From Cladopsammia gracilis (taxonomy: Eukaryota; Cnidaria; Anthozoa; Scleractinia; Dendrophylliidae), in assembly GCA_022457155.1 (NCBI GenBank), contig JAJGOT010000010.1:3081001-3145000 (forward strand): 64,000 bases of DNA, read 5' to 3'. Position numbers and translations under genes: made by a program. The notes below the pieces were generated by a model. The model saw nothing but the letters and a program-made list of their open reading frames with translations, searched no databases and was not told the DNA's origin. Position 1 is the first letter of the stretch. Every line of letters starts with the position of its first letter. This document shows positions 1-11,818 of this stretch, in pieces.

Positions 1-76
1 TACGCTTCCGATTACGATTCCGGCCAACTTCGTCGCTTGTGAAACCAGCCTTTACCCTTGTTCTTGTCAATTTCAA

Positions 77-239
77 TGTCATATCGTCAAATGCCACCAA
101 ATATACAACTTAATTGAATAAAATAATTCTATAGATCAAAACAGAAGCAGTAGTTTGGAGATAAATGGTAGGATTACAAGGATGGAAGTGGATTACAGTT
201 CATCAGATTTGATTTCGTGACAGGCGGTTAAGAAATTTT
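77..239 (-). repeat. Dispersed repeat, inverted copy
   Basis: Read on the minus strand this stretch aligns clearly with 2492-2663 (shared blocks such as CCGCCTGTCAC, CATCCTTGTAATCCT and GGCATTTGACGATAT). A split copy is also seen at 11190-11260 plus 12083-12190, and a short piece at 51290-51340. It has no open frame of note. The first 47 bases of the window additionally match 22453-22500. I cannot assign it to a named family. Confidence 0.7.
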
Positions 240-355
240 GGAATCATTTTGACGCTTTGAGCCATAATTTGTCTCTTTAGTTAATATTTGTTTGCCTTCA
301 TCACTGTTAGCGATATTTTCTTCCTTTATTAAGATTGGTAAAGATAATAATATGC

Positions 356-500
356 ACTTATTGACTGAGTGGGAGGGCAGGACGGGAAAATATTTCATTG
401 GCTCGAGGTCATGGCGTACGGACCGAGCGCAGCAAGGTCCGCGGCATGACCGAGAGCCAAATATTTTCCCGTCCGGCCCGACCTAACTCAGTCAATAAGT
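356..500. repeat. Fold-back MITE-like element
   Basis: The ends are inverted copies (ACTTATTGACTGAGT at 356 and its complement ending at 500), and the complementarity continues inward through the GGGAAAATATTT block. No protein is encoded. A second GC-rich inverted repeat lies just downstream (about 602-621 against 652-671, core GGCCCCGCTGACG). Confidence 0.75.
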
Positions 501-1263
501 ATTTTTTAATATGACTAGAAAGTACAAGAATAGTCGTGCAGTGCGAGGTAGCTTGAACTCGAGCGGGGCCGGATGGCTTTTTCTGGACCGGCTCACCTTA
601 ACCCGTCCGGCCCCGCTGACGTCACCTTGCGATTCTATTTTCTGTACGATTGCGTCAGCGGGGCCGTACGGTCATATTATAAACAAGTTTAAAGCAAGCT
701 CCTGGCCATAATCATGAAAGCACGATATATCCGCCGGGACAGTGTCCTTTTAAAACTTTGGAGAAGGCACAATTCATAAGTCAGAACATATGAAGCTTAG
801 TAGCCTTGCCTGAAGAAATGTGCACGAACCAACTCTCGCTCTTCTAACAGTGACCTCAATGTTAAGTTTTTACACCGATCGACGTTTTGTGGCAATACCC
901 GTGCAATTGCACTATCTACAGGATGGTTCAAAATTAGAGGAACACTTAGTTGGTGGATAACTTTAAATAAAGATACTCCTTCATGTTATCGGTGAACGCA
1001 TTCTCTAAAATAGAGATATGAGAATATGAATAACCTGCAATTAATATTACCGTTAAATGATCCACACACCAAACGCACTAAAACGAGAAGAAAGAAAGTA
1101 AGTATTAATAAGAAAGAAAGAAGTAATACAGTCATGCAAGCAAGCTGTTATTTCTTTTTACTCAGATCTGATTAATACATCGTTGACACTTGATCATAAA
1201 ATAATAACGTGAAATGATCCCCCCCCCCCCCCCCCCCTCCATCCAGCCAACCCACCTAAACGA

Positions 1264-1308
<45 letters not shown>

Positions 1309-1599
1309 AGTAATACATTCATTCAGGTCAGGCAAGCTGTCATTTTTTTTATTGTCAGATCAATTAAGAAATCGTTGATACTCATTCTAAAATAAAACAG
1401 CTTTCGCGCTCAAACATGCCACCAACCTAAAAACCATAATTTGATCGCTGTTCCTTTTTACTAAATGGATTACTTTATATCGGGCGGGTACTGTCTTTGT
1501 GAATGAAATGTGTGTATTGTGTGAGCGTGTTAATTGTAATCGAACTTTAATAAAATGGAATGAAATAAAAAGTCATTAAAATACAAAAAAAAATAAATA
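501..1599. other. Non-genic spacer with simple repeats
   Basis: Apart from the GC-rich inverted repeat at 602-671 I see no gene here. There is a C-run at 1219-1237 and a GAAA microsatellite at about 1264-1309. Two diverged direct copies of one short segment occur around 1080-1200 and 1250-1380, sharing an 'agaagaaagaaag' tract and a following 'tcagatc' block. Confidence 0.6.
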
Positions 1600-2160
1600 A
1601 ATAAAAACAAAGATTTGATAAAAAATTGTGAAACTTACCAAGAAAGATTTCAGCAAGTAAACCATGTTATATTCGAACGAAAACAGCCTTAAGAAAGGAA
1701 TGGAGAACTCATAAATATAAGGAACGTGATCAGTTAGATTTTGTAGATTTCGTCTGCTCAACATAGTGATGAACAGGATCTTAGTGAAGGAACTCAAAAC
1801 AGCGAACTGTTTGGTTGTTTAACCCAGGTTTAGATAAAAATCACTAAGAGTACTATCTTTTAAGTGATGCTGTAATTTTTCCTGCAGCAAATGATAATGA
1901 AAAGTTGATAATTAATTGTATGAATGATAACAGTTATAGAAAACTTGTTCAATCTCTAAACAGACAACAAATGGAGACTTTGTTACCATGTACACTATGT
2001 TAAAAATGACAAGAATGCCATTAGTTTTTAAGTGGTGATGTATATGTAGGGAAGGCAACAGTAACATATTGTTTTCTTGAGGCTCTTGTTAGATATTTTG
2101 ATAGTAAACCAGGTGGAAATCCAGACAAATTGAAAGTAATAAAACTTGCCCAGTCCAGAC
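1600..2160 (+). pseudogene. Decayed PIF1-like helicase fragment, copy 1
   Basis: From about 2025 the plus strand reads a helicase-like Walker A region: FLSGDVYVGKATVT followed by ALVRYF and GNPDKLKVIKLA. This resembles the P-loop (GDAGVGKS-type) of PIF1-family helicases carried by many transposons. The P-loop is degraded, and upstream the matching frame is broken by stops and frameshifts, so it is a relic. A second copy lies at 18253-18800 and has a better preserved P-loop (GDACIGKTTVT). The family call comes from motif recognition only. Confidence 0.6.
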
Positions 2161-2339
2161 ACAAGATAAGAGGACAGCATCGACATTTCTAATGCAAATT
2201 GACAAACGAGAAATTTGACTCAAGAAACTACACACTCTAACCTAAATGACTAATTGCAACATCAAAAACAATATTCGGACTTACTATGACAACACTGCAT
2301 GATAGGAAAACCTTACAGGAGATAGCCGAAAGGGCACTT

Positions 2340-2690
2340 TGATCATGATTATGGCCAAAAGCTTGCTTTCAGCTTGCTTTATTATCTTAAAATAGAAGAA
2401 CAAAATCGCCAAAAGTGATGAACGAAAAGAAATATGAACTAAAAGTACAAAACAAAGACTAAAAACTCAAAAATCCAACAGAATGGAACTTTGATTTCTT
2501 GACCGCCTGTCACAAAAACAAAATTGATGAACTGCAATCCGCTATCATCCTTGTAATCCTGCATTTTTATCCAAACTGCTGCCTTTGTTTTGCTCTACAG
2601 AACCTTGTTATCCAATATTTAGTTGTATATTTGTTGGCATTTGGCGATATAACATGGAAATTAAGCAAACAAAATTTCGTTCTTTCGGCG
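2340..2690 (+). repeat. Dispersed repeat at the start of GPCR unit 1
   Basis: This block begins near the 'gctttcagcttgcttta' segment and runs to the 'ggcgatataacatgg' segment. It matches 11055-11260 plus 12083-12200 in unit 2, where it is split by an inserted cluster of retrotransposon debris and TTA microsatellites. The inverted copy at 77-239 shows that the segment is mobile or repetitive beyond the tandem duplication. Confidence 0.7.
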
Positions 2691-2799
2691 GGAAAGTGTT
2701 GTTTTCTTAACCAATAAAGTTAAAATAATTCATGTCACGTTCAATTTGTTTTCTTTTCTTCATATTTGATCACAATCACTAGGGGAAATAACGTCATTT

Positions 2800-2990
2800 G
2801 CAGCCACGCGATGATATCGATGAGAATCAATGCAATCGATGACTAATCAATGACATCAATGATTAATCGATGACTAAAACTTTTGTGGCCTTCGATTAGT
2901 CATCGATTACTCATTAATTGATTATCGACAATAATCAACTGATTACCCATCGATTACTAATATACGTCATTGTCATCGATTAGTTATGTC
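2800..2990. repeat. ATCGAT-rich inverted and direct short repeats
   Basis: The segment is built of many variants of 'atcgattagtcatcgat' in both orientations, so it can fold back on itself. It carries no coding sequence. It is absent from the equivalent part of GPCR unit 2 and is therefore probably an insertion in unit 1. Confidence 0.6.
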
Positions 2991-3126
2991 TGGCTTTAAC
3001 GAATGATTTCCTGCAGGTGCGTCTCATAGAGGGAACTGGGGGCTACACTGGGCATTGTAAGTGACACTCAGGCAAAAAGGCCTATTCTACCTTAAAGAAT
3101 AATTTACACTGTCTCAAAGAATAAAT

Positions 3127-3576
3127 GTAACAATCCGTGTAAGAAGTAGGCAACCCAAATCCACGGAATGCAGAAAGGTTTGAATTGTGCTATTGTTGAA
3201 ACCGTCCACCTCATCGGCAAAACATGAAAATCTACCATAACTTTATCAGGCAGCGCATTTATTTATCTCTAGTTTACTAATCGATTCCCTTTTAGTGAAA
3301 ACTATTGTGATTTTTAATGCAACAAAAATTCTATGTGGGGAACATGGAAAATTAGAAGTCTTTCTTGGCCATTGTTTTGGAGTCTCACGATTGGATGAAA
3401 TCTTGTAACACAAAAGAAACATCGCTTTAAAATAAAGTTTCAGTAAATTTTATTTCAAAACCATGTTGTCCATAGGTTGACATATTCTCAGTACGAAAAT
3501 CTAAACATTCTTATGTGGGGAAAGCGAAATGCATCGGAACAATAGAGAATTGCCTACTTCTTACACGGATTGTTAC
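3127..3576. mobile_element. MITE inserted in GPCR unit 1
   Basis: The element is 450 bp with near-perfect terminal inverted repeats of about 27 bp (GTAACAATCCGTGTAAGAAG at the left, the complement at the right). It has no ORF. The paralogous position in unit 2 (around 12338, 'gaataaatgt' then 'cctaagaata') lacks it and joins the two flanks directly. That is an empty-site proof of insertion in or near the 3' flank of the receptor gene. Confidence 0.9.
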
Positions 3577-3689
3577 TTAAGAATAATTATACAAAAGCGT
3601 GAACATTCGTAGGTGAAAACCAGTTGGATATCCTCCCCCCTGCCACCTCTATCGGGTCTGAGGTTAAGGTTGTTAAGCCGTCTTACTTA

Positions 3690-4871
3690 CTACAGATTGA
3701 AAGTTTTTAATTGCCTGAGTTGTATTGCATTGTCCTCTATTCCTAAAGCATGCTCTCTCGCAAAAGTTCGACAGTTCACTATTCGTCCTACACTTGTTTC
3801 AATCTGATTAGGCTGGGTGTCTTCACTGTTCCTCCTGCATAAACGTTTCTTCAGAAACTCTCGAAATTCCTTCATCTGAGCAAAGTAAATTATGAAGTTT
3901 ATTGTACTATTCAAGTATACAGCAACGCCATTACTTGCACGAATTATGTAGTCAGTCGAAAAATCACGTTGTGGCTTCGCTATCTTGGTGTACGCTGTAT
4001 TAGCTATGAAAAAGAAGTGTGGAATGATGAAGGCGAAGGTAAGGGCGATGAGAAGAGTTGTTCCTCTTATTTTCTTGGCTCTCAGATGAGCTTTAAACGT
4101 ATTGTTAACTGTTCCATCGGCAATTTGTCTTCTTCTTCTAGACCACACAGTTTTCATCAAACATATGTTGATGTAAGTCACCAAAACAATTGGAAGAATG
4201 TACTGTAGTGGCAAAATGAGAAGTAATATTTCAAATGGATAGAAACCATGCTGCGTTATGCATACAACAGTATAATGAGTGTTGTTGAGGTGCAGCCTTG
4301 TTCCATCGTGAGCCGCTGCAGGAAACAACGGGACGACAAGTCCTAACACCCAAGCGCTGATAATTATCTTACGAACTTTCGAGTAATTGAAATCGCGCAT
4401 AACAGATCGAGTTGATAGATACTTCTCAAGACTTATCACAACTACGTTGTTCATCGTGATAATAGGAAAAATGAAATGCAGAAATCTCGCTATCTTACAA
4501 GGCCAACCAGTCTGGAAGACGTCAAAAAACATTTGGACGCACATAAGAGGCATCGACACCGCACAAGAAAGAAGATCTGACAAAGACAAACTTCTTAAAT
4601 ACAAATTGAGATTTCTGACAAAATTGCTTGACTGGATTGGATTCCTCGATGGCTTTTGCAAGAGATAGTAAAATATGAAACAGTTGCCCACAAATCCGAT
4701 TCCGCCGGCAGTTGATAGAATTAAGCCGAGGACTCTTTTAGCGGTGTCACCAGCCGGCGTGAAGACGTAGATCAGATGCATCATTGTATTTGTGTCGTTA
4801 TTCCAGAGGGATGAATCGTTTTTCTTGAATGATCGGCCGAAGGTAGCCATGTTGCTGAGTAGTTGTTCCAT
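3690..4871 (-). CDS. Class-A (rhodopsin-type) GPCR, paralogue 1
   Basis: An intact single coding exon of 393 codons for a seven-helix plasma-membrane receptor. Helix 1 is about residues 48-70 with the GN pair in GFVGN. Helix 2 has LSLSDLL (88-112). The disulfide cysteines are C125 (GWPCK) and C204. Helix 3 ends in E149-K-Y, a variant of DRY. Helix 5 has the LP pair near 226, helix 6 FIIPHFF (269-290), and helix 7 N321-S-T-I-N-F-I-I-Y, a variant of NPxxY. A basic helix 8 with C345 follows. Potential N-glycosylation sites lie in the N-terminus (NDSS) and extracellular loop 2 (NNT). I chose the ATG at 4871 because it is the first one; a good acceptor (TTTTTACAG) sits 16 bases upstream at 4888-4896 and is conserved in paralogue 2, which points to a 5' noncoding exon. 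The ligand is unknown. It looks like a cnidarian orphan receptor of peptide-receptor style. It is clearly related to 12444-13619. Confidence 0.93.
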   Translation of the reverse strand: MEQLLSNMATFGRSFKKNDSSLWNNDTNTMMHLIYVFTPAGDTAKRVLGLILSTAGGIGFVGNCFIFYYLLQKPSRNPIQSSNFVRNLNLYLRSLSLSDLLSCAVSMPLMCVQMFFDVFQTGWPCKIARFLHFIFPIITMNNVVVISLEKYLSTRSVMRDFNYSKVRKIIISAWVLGLVVPLFPAAAHDGTRLHLNNTHYTVVCITQHGFYPFEILLLILPLQYILPIVLVTYINICLMKTVWSRRRRQIADGTVNNTFKAHLRAKKIRGTTLLIALTFAFIIPHFFFIANTAYTKIAKPQRDFSTDYIIRASNGVAVYLNSTINFIIYFAQMKEFREFLKKRLCRRNSEDTQPNQIETSVGRIVNCRTFAREHALGIEDNAIQLRQLKTFNL

Positions 4872-7517
4872 GTCCAAAAGAACTCCTCTGTAAAAAGTGG
4901 AAGCAACCAGTTACTGCATGTTCATTTTCAAACAGGACAAATTTCCTCAAACAGAGTATCACTGTTTTATTCAAAATTGAAACCTGTTTGAAATGCTTTC
5001 GTGTATTTTAAAGATCGTTGTAACTCCATTTAGGAGCCCACTTTTATGTCTACTTCACTATGTTTAAAAATAACACATTTTAGGGTACGTGCGATTAGCC
5101 ATTTTTTGTTATTTACGGTATTGAGTGCATCTTGGATAATCAGGGCAGGAGTCGGAGGAGGGGGAGGACAAGAGGGAAGGGGAAAGTATACCCCTTCCCT
5201 TCCCCTCCCCCAAACCCCGCTCCCGAGCCTGGGTGTTTTCTCGCAGGTTAAATAACACCCCAGAGGTTCCCTTCTAGACTATCATAACGAACGTCTAAAA
5301 GATTTCCAATTACCAACAAAACTTTGTCGCATTGTCAAGACGGAATTCGGAAGCTGAATTAAAAGACCATCTTTAGATTAGGGAGATTATTTCCATCATA
5401 AAAGAGAGAAAGTCGTATTGTTGACCATCTGTTTCAAACTGAATTTCGCTCGAATGTAACTAGCTATTTAAAGCACCTGATAAATGTGTCCTCAAGGTAG
5501 TATTATAACGAAAACGTTTAAAAACATTTTGAAATTGCATATATAATCTTGAAGCGTTTTAATGGAAAAATTTAATTTGTGCTCAATAATACGGAAGAAA
5601 GAACCATTTCATGTTCGGATTCCTTTGCAAACCATAAATGGAAAATGAATTATTATACATTGGTGTCACTAGCTCGATTTTGATTGGCTATAAGCACGCA
5701 GCTAATTATTGCTTGCTGTTTCTGTTACGTCATACCTACAGACAATAGTTTTATGCATGCAGAAGTGCGCGCTCTTGTCTTTACAAGTGCAGCTCAGGAA
5801 TATGCATAATAAAACAATTATTGGATGAGGTTGAGCATGATAGCGATAATTATCAAGGCCAAAGTTTGTGTTATCTGCCGAAGCCGAAGGCTGAGGCGGA
5901 TAACACAAGCTTATGAACTATAGGCTTCCTGACAATATAGGGTACATCATACGAATTATGGGGACAGCATGAAATATAAAACGTATTATTTTAAAAAAGG
6001 AAAGAAGAAGTATATAGCTCAACAAAGAGTATTTTTGACTAGGAAAGAAGGATTTTTTTAAGTAATCAGGGCAACTTGGTGGCCAAACCGAGGTTGACAG
6101 ACCTTTTAACACGGCGTTTAAAATTACCTAACCTGCGAGCACACTCTCGACCTCCGGGTTGGGTGCGGGGGCGGGAGTTGGGCGAGGGGGAGGGGGAAGG
6201 GGAAGGCGGAAGGATACCCATTTCCTTCCCCCTTACCCAAACCCCACCCCCGAGCCCGGGAGCTTGCCCGCAGGCTAAATAACACGCCAGAATTTGCCTT
6301 CTAGACTATCATAACGAAAGCCTAAAATATTTTTAATTACCAACAAAACTTTGTCGCATTGTCAAGACGGAATTCGAAAGCTAAATTAAAAGACCATCTT
6401 TAGATTAGGAAGATCATTTCCATCATAAAAGAGAGAATTGCGAATTACGCATGAATTACGAATTCGAATTACGCTCGAATATAAAATAACTAATAAATGT
6501 GTTCTCAAGGTAGTATCATAACGAAAACGTTTAAAAGCATTTTCAAATTGCAAAATCTTGTTGCGTTTTAACGGCAAAAAGTTTCGTGCTCAGTTACAGG
6601 TGATTGACATAAAACGGAAACAAGAACATTTCATGTTCGGAACCTTTTGCAAACCATAAAAGGAAAATGAATTATCAGCACGAATTACTAAAGATTATAT
6701 GATTGTCAATGAGCGACATCCTGAAACAAAAACTTTAAGGATTTTCAGTTCGTCTTTTTAAAAATGAGATGCAAATTGCAGTATTTTTATGGGTACTTGG
6801 CTTGTTTTAAACTTTCTTTCGTCGCAAATACATCAATGATATTGTTTCTCTGCAGAAATAACTAAGATTTTATTTCATTTTTCTTTTTGTGAAAACAAAC
6901 ATTGTGCATTATCACTGAAATACTTTATTGATGTCGTTCTTATCTTGTTTTTTAGAAGCGAAGGGAGAAACCTTATTTTGTGTTTTATTACTATTATTTC
7001 ACTTTAATGATCATTGGGTTGATCTTTTTAACAGTGATTGCCCTCAATACATTTTACACAAAGTTTCGATTTAACAAGAGGAAATGTTGTTTGCCAAATA
7101 ACAGAGAGAAAGAATTAAATCAGTCTCGATTTTATAGTCGAAAATTCGACAACGGGACAGCACATCTGAAAAGTAATGGTTTAATTTGACTGATCACATA
7201 CACTTAAGATATCACCCACACCAGACCCAAACGTTAACGTCAACGTTCCAAACGATAACGTTCTGCAACATAATAAACAGCACTACAGGAAAGTGCTGCT
7301 CAATAGCATTTTTTTTTCAATGATTAAACTTTTGCTTTTCATCTACAGATGTGAAAGTTAGAACGTCCTCGTACAGTATAGCAAACGTCAACAGCACCAC
7401 AGAAAAGTACTGCTCAAATGCTGCCATTAGCCGGTTACGCTTCAGAATTTTATACAAAGTCGCCAAAGTTGCAATCTTACTTTAGTTTTAAGGAACAAGA
7501 TATATAAAAATACACTT
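4872..7517 (-). other. 5' leader end and probable first intron of GPCR 1
   Basis: Bases 4872-4887 are the last part of the leader; 4888-7517 is the inferred intron between the acceptor at 4888 and the GTAAGT donor at about 7519. Inside are a partial copy (5250-5690) and a full copy (6270-7517) of the same segment, i.e. a local duplication within unit 1, each preceded by a G-rich tract (5145-5225 and 6160-6260). At 6980-7189 a short frame could encode one hydrophobic helix and a basic tail. In units 2 and 3 the same frame stops after KRKC, so I do not count it as a gene. Confidence 0.55.
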
Positions 7518-7660
7518 ACACAGAAAGTCGACGCTGCTAATTCTTCACTGACTTTTATGTATCGCCAGTAGGCAAGCCACTCCAGCTGCAACCCTAATCA
7601 ATACTTTGTCCATGAAGGAACCTTTTTATGCAGTGCATTGTATGGGTGATGACGCAGCTA
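7513..7660 (-). promoter_or_regulatory. Probable GPCR 1 promoter, 5' noncoding exon and donor
   Basis: Read on the minus strand: a CRE/AP-1-like TGCGTCATC at about 7648-7656, a TATA-like CATAAAAAGG at about 7621-7631, roughly 75-100 bases of leader, then a textbook donor CTGT|GTAAGTG at 7519/7520. The whole arrangement is preserved at 16640-16790 and 20284-20430. No transcript evidence is available. The link to the receptor rests on strand, order and co-duplication. Confidence 0.5.
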
Positions 7661-7929
7661 TTGAGTAAAACTCACCACGTTCGTGGGTTTATTGTATCTA
7701 GGCAACGCTCTTTACTGACGTTTTATCTGAAAACAACGTAGGTTTTTCAGAGCAAAATGAACGTTAACTAAACAAAAAAAAAACGTATCTAGTTCTCTGC
7801 CTTCCGAAGTGATATAATTTTAAAGTATGGTTGTCATATTATAACTATTTTAAATCTTGTTGTGCTAAACGGTGAACTGTAATTGCTTTTGTCGCTTCGA
7901 TCAGGGTTCGGCAGATGTTTCCAATAACG

Positions 7930-8344
7930 TTTTAATATTCGGTTCAAGGTTCGGTGGCACTCTTGTCCCCAGGGCCTTTTCCGCCTTAAAAATGGCGGTG
8001 CGGTGAAACCCCAGGACGAGGCTGCCTAAATTCTCCGAGAATCGTGGAGTATTTTGTCATGTGACAAATCTGATTCGCCAATCAGCCAGTCTATGCCAAT
8101 CCTTATTGCGCAAGCAAATCAAGTCGCAATGTCACACTGAGCCGTTGGGTTAATTTGCCCGGATTGAACTCATCTTGGATGGTCAGTGATGTATTTGTTT
8201 TGTGTACCAAAACTGTCTCTATTCATCGGCGGACAGTGTCTGAATGAATTGCAACCTGAAAAAAGTTAGCCCAACTTTTTCAACTTCTCGCATTTTCGTT
8301 TCCAAAATGGACAAGAACAGACCTTAACTGAGGGGAATTTTTTT

Positions 8345-8376
<32 letters not shown>

Positions 8377-9340
8377 TTTGTTTTTGACAAAAAATGTCAA
8401 AATCTCAACGTCTCTGCCTCTCTTTCACTCCCAGAGTCAATTATGAAGACATGTAGTGTAGTTCTAACTTTTGAGTCTGTGGACAAAATCCTATGTTGTG
8501 ACCATTCAAATGAAATCTCTTTGGCAGAACTTTGGAATAATACCATTTGTTTTTCAATATTTTTAACTTGAATTTTCATTTTTGGCACTCTTGGGAGTTA
8601 AAGGGTTAAAATCCGTACGTGATCGTTCGAAGAAACAGAGGATCCAAATATGTCTACTCTTGTCAGAGGTTAGTTGCTTTCGGAACTTTACGGCAGTAGG
8701 ACACAAGGGCTGCAGACATGTATTCAGCAAGATTTTTAATTCTTTTACTTTTGTCATTCGTGAAAATCACGACATAGCTGCAAGGAACATTCCTTACTTA
8801 AGTTAATTACTTTACACATAAAACTATCAGATACTTTATTGCGGCCCAAACAACGTCTATTTAAAAAATAAATATATTATTTACTTCTCTTAAGAACAGA
8901 ATCACTTACAACGACCGCAAAAGTATTCCTCGCCTATTTTAACGTGACGTGATGTTTTCTGTGTCACGCCAAACTCTGGAATAGAGTCACGCTCTGAAAA
9001 CTACGTAGATGCTTCACTTTTGACTCAGTAGAAATTCTTAGCTCAGGCAGTGTTTCCCTGTAACTAGACTGTTCATTCGCCTATTTTCCCGTGTGTTCGT
9101 CGAGTCCGGGTCTCTCTCCTCCCCTCCCCCCGCCCCACCCACCCCCCACCGCTTCCCCCACACAGTTTTCACTTTCATCAGCCCTACCACCTTCCCCCCA
9201 GCAGCTTTTGTCTTTGTCTCAAAGTGGCAGTAATTAATTTTTTTATCCAGAATCACGAATGTTTCGTTCTTCGTGGCATCTGAATTGAGCAGGCATACGT
9301 TGGAGACTTGCTGCATGGAAATAGCTGTAAGTACTCTCAA
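7930..9340. repeat. Distal part of duplicated unit 1
   Basis: This segment is shared with 21577-21720 plus 23490-24650 in unit 3. It contains a 'cttgtccccagggcc' inverted-repeat element (7966-8027; relatives at 21610 and 35085), a poly-T/poly-G tract (8340-8376), a copy of the 105-bp repeat (about 8420-8590), and a C-rich block (9115-9170). I see no protein gene. Confidence 0.7.
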
Positions 9341-9451
9341 ATCTTTTCCCGACTAAAAAAAATATGATTCTACAAACCTAGGTTCATCATAGCAAAATGT
9401 TAAGTTTACATTTTGTCCTGATGGCTGCATTTCTCAGCTGTAGTTTCATTA

Positions 9452-9956
9452 GGAACCGATCGTTTATTACGTCGCAAGGGGGGTTGGTGTTTTTCTGTGG
9501 GGGGGAGGGGGGGGTACAATTCTCAAAACCGCTTGAAAGTGGTGGGTACATTTTTTAAGATCAATTGAAATGGGGGGTACATTTATTGTTATTATTATTG
9601 AGGATCTAAGATATTTTCCCTTAACAGACTTTTTGCGAACTTCTGACCTCTTCTCTTACCAATTCAAAGACTTTTCTATCGCTCGATATTTTTGTTGCAG
9701 CCATATTGAAAGCTATGCAACCAAGCCTCTTCATTCTCACCCAGGCCATTCTCAACATACAACACACAGGCTACCCAAAACATTACATATGGCATGGGGG
9801 GGTACGATATAAAAACTGTGATTGCATAGGAGGGTATGTTTTTCTAGAACTGTTTTTTGGGGAGGGTACATTTTGGTATCGGTAGATTTACTTGAAAAAA
9901 AACACCCCCCCCCCCCCCCCCCCCCCTTGCGACGTAAGTAATAAACGATCGGTCCC
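9452..9956. mobile_element. MITE with G/C-run termini
   Basis: About 505 bp. The terminal inverted repeats start GGAACCGATCGTTTATTACG and end with its complement (CGATCGGTCCC at 9956), each followed inward by a run of G or C. No transposase is encoded. No sister copy in the window shares it. Confidence 0.8.
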
Positions 9957-10143
9957 TTATACCCGATCTTTATTCCATTTATTTATCTTTTTATTACACG
10001 TAACTTCGCTTTGTACTCATTCGTTTCTACTTTGTGCTTATTTATATTTTAGTAGCCTTGTTGTTCTGATGAACTCTTATAAATCTAACTAGTCCTATGT
10101 ATGATATATTATTTTGATAATAATTACTTTAGTTGTCAATTAA

Positions 10144-10778
10144 CTTATTATAGGAAATTAACAATGCACGTTGACAACGCGAAGAAAATTTACGTTACAC
10201 TAAATTAACGCGAATTTTTGAAAAGTTAGGTTTACATGCATTAAATTAACGCGAATTTTTCGTTAAGCATCTTGCTTTATTTACTGCGATTTTCATAATT
10301 CTGCAAACTCGAACTTTACATTTCTAAACGCCAAACTGCATTTTGGCTTCCGTCAATAAAACTTTCCAAGACAAGTGCACAGATGTTTCTAAGTTCTTTT
10401 TAAAGCCGAAAATTTGGTTTTGAAGCCAAACTAGACCCTATCAATGAAAAGATCTTTCAAAGCCTCCGTGAAATCACCAAGAGCTGCCCAATCGTTTAAA
10501 TAATGACAGAAACCAAACCGCAATTTGTTGCAGTAACACAAATTTGCTGCACTTACAAGACTCTTACAAAATCTCAACGTCCTGTCAGATAGTGACTCTG
10601 AAGAGCCAATAAGAGGAGTCATGAACTAATAAGGTTTTGTAATGAAATAAAGGTGCTTTAAAATAACAATGTTGTAAAATAGCGTGCATTAAATTTACAT
10701 CGACATTAATTAAGATACATTAACGCGAATTTTGTAAAATCGCGTTAATAAAGTGCATTGTTAACTTCCTATAATAAG
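10144..10778. mobile_element. MITE with 'cttattatagg' termini
   Basis: About 635 bp between inverted ends (CTTATTATAGGAAATTAACA at 10144; the complement with GTGCATTGTTAACTTCC ends at 10778). Subterminal repeats of 'attaacgcgaattttt' occur at both sides. There is no coding capacity. Confidence 0.8.
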
Positions 10779-11412
10779 GTATACATGCATGGCGCCGCGT
10801 TAATTTCGATCGTGTTTATCAGTGTTGGTTCGCTAAGATCTTTGTGTTTTTGCGCTATGATCGGCTAAACCAGAAGCTGGCTCGAAGATCACAGAAAAGG
10901 CAGCTTTTTCTGAGCTCGTTAACTAAACTCCCTGCCAAGTGAATGAAAACTTGAAAATGAGAAAATACTATTCGGGTGGCATTTTTTTTTTTTTATTGCT
11001 GTCCCTTGTATTTTTTTTCGTGTGTTCCGCGCGTGTTTAGAACCCAGTCGGCGTAAGCTTGCTTTCAGCTTGCTTTATTGTCTTAAAATAGAATGAAAAA
11101 TCGCTAAAAGTGATGAACGCGAAGAATGTGTCGAAATGTGAACTAAAATTACAAAATAACGACTAAAAAACTCAAAATTCCACCAGAATGGAACTTTGAT
11201 TTCTTGACCTCCTGTCACGAAATCAAAATTAATAAACTGCAATCCGCTTCCATTCATCATTCATTTATAGTAGAATTTCTATATTTCCTTATTTTTTATT
11301 TATTTTCTTCTTACTTTGTACATACTGTATCTTATTTTTTCGTAATCTTAGATAGAGGGCCACAAGTTTACTAGTTTTGTAACTATTCCGTGCAACCCTC
11401 TTTAAATAAAAT

Positions 11413-11450
<38 letters not shown>

Positions 11451-11506
11451 TGTAGGTTTTATCGATTAATTTCTATACAGGTTATATCCGGGTATAAACC
11501 ATATAC

Positions 11507-11704
11507 CTAGGGTATATAACCAACAATCATGTAATGGAGAGCACTTTCCGCAGTATATTGTGCAGTTCCCAGCAACGAGATCTTCTGTATCTGACTGATC
11601 TCACTTCTTCCTGGTATTCTCTCAAGGTACTCGCTCACTCCCTTTTTGATCACTCCAAGCGCTCCAATTACCACAGGAATTGTTGTAGTCTTCATACCCC
11701 ACAT
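11507..11704 (-). pseudogene. Non-LTR retrotransposon ORF C-terminal fragment
   Basis: The minus-strand frame encodes about 60 residues including IPVVIGALGVI and a following LLGTAQ block. This matches the recurrent C-terminal tail of reverse-transcriptase ORFs of metazoan non-LTR elements. It is truncated at the 5' side by a TTA microsatellite. The assignment rests on motif memory and is moderate at best. Confidence 0.45.
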
Positions 11705-11713
11705 TCTAGTTAC

Positions 11714-11774
<61 letters not shown>

Positions 11775-11818
11775 AAACTGTAATATTGACGAGTCTTTTA
11801 TTATACCATTTCAAATGG

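Noticed and set aside
6980..7189. 69-residue frame with one hydrophobic helix and a basic tail
   Set aside because: The frame stops early in the two sister units and has no start or splice support. It is probably intronic.
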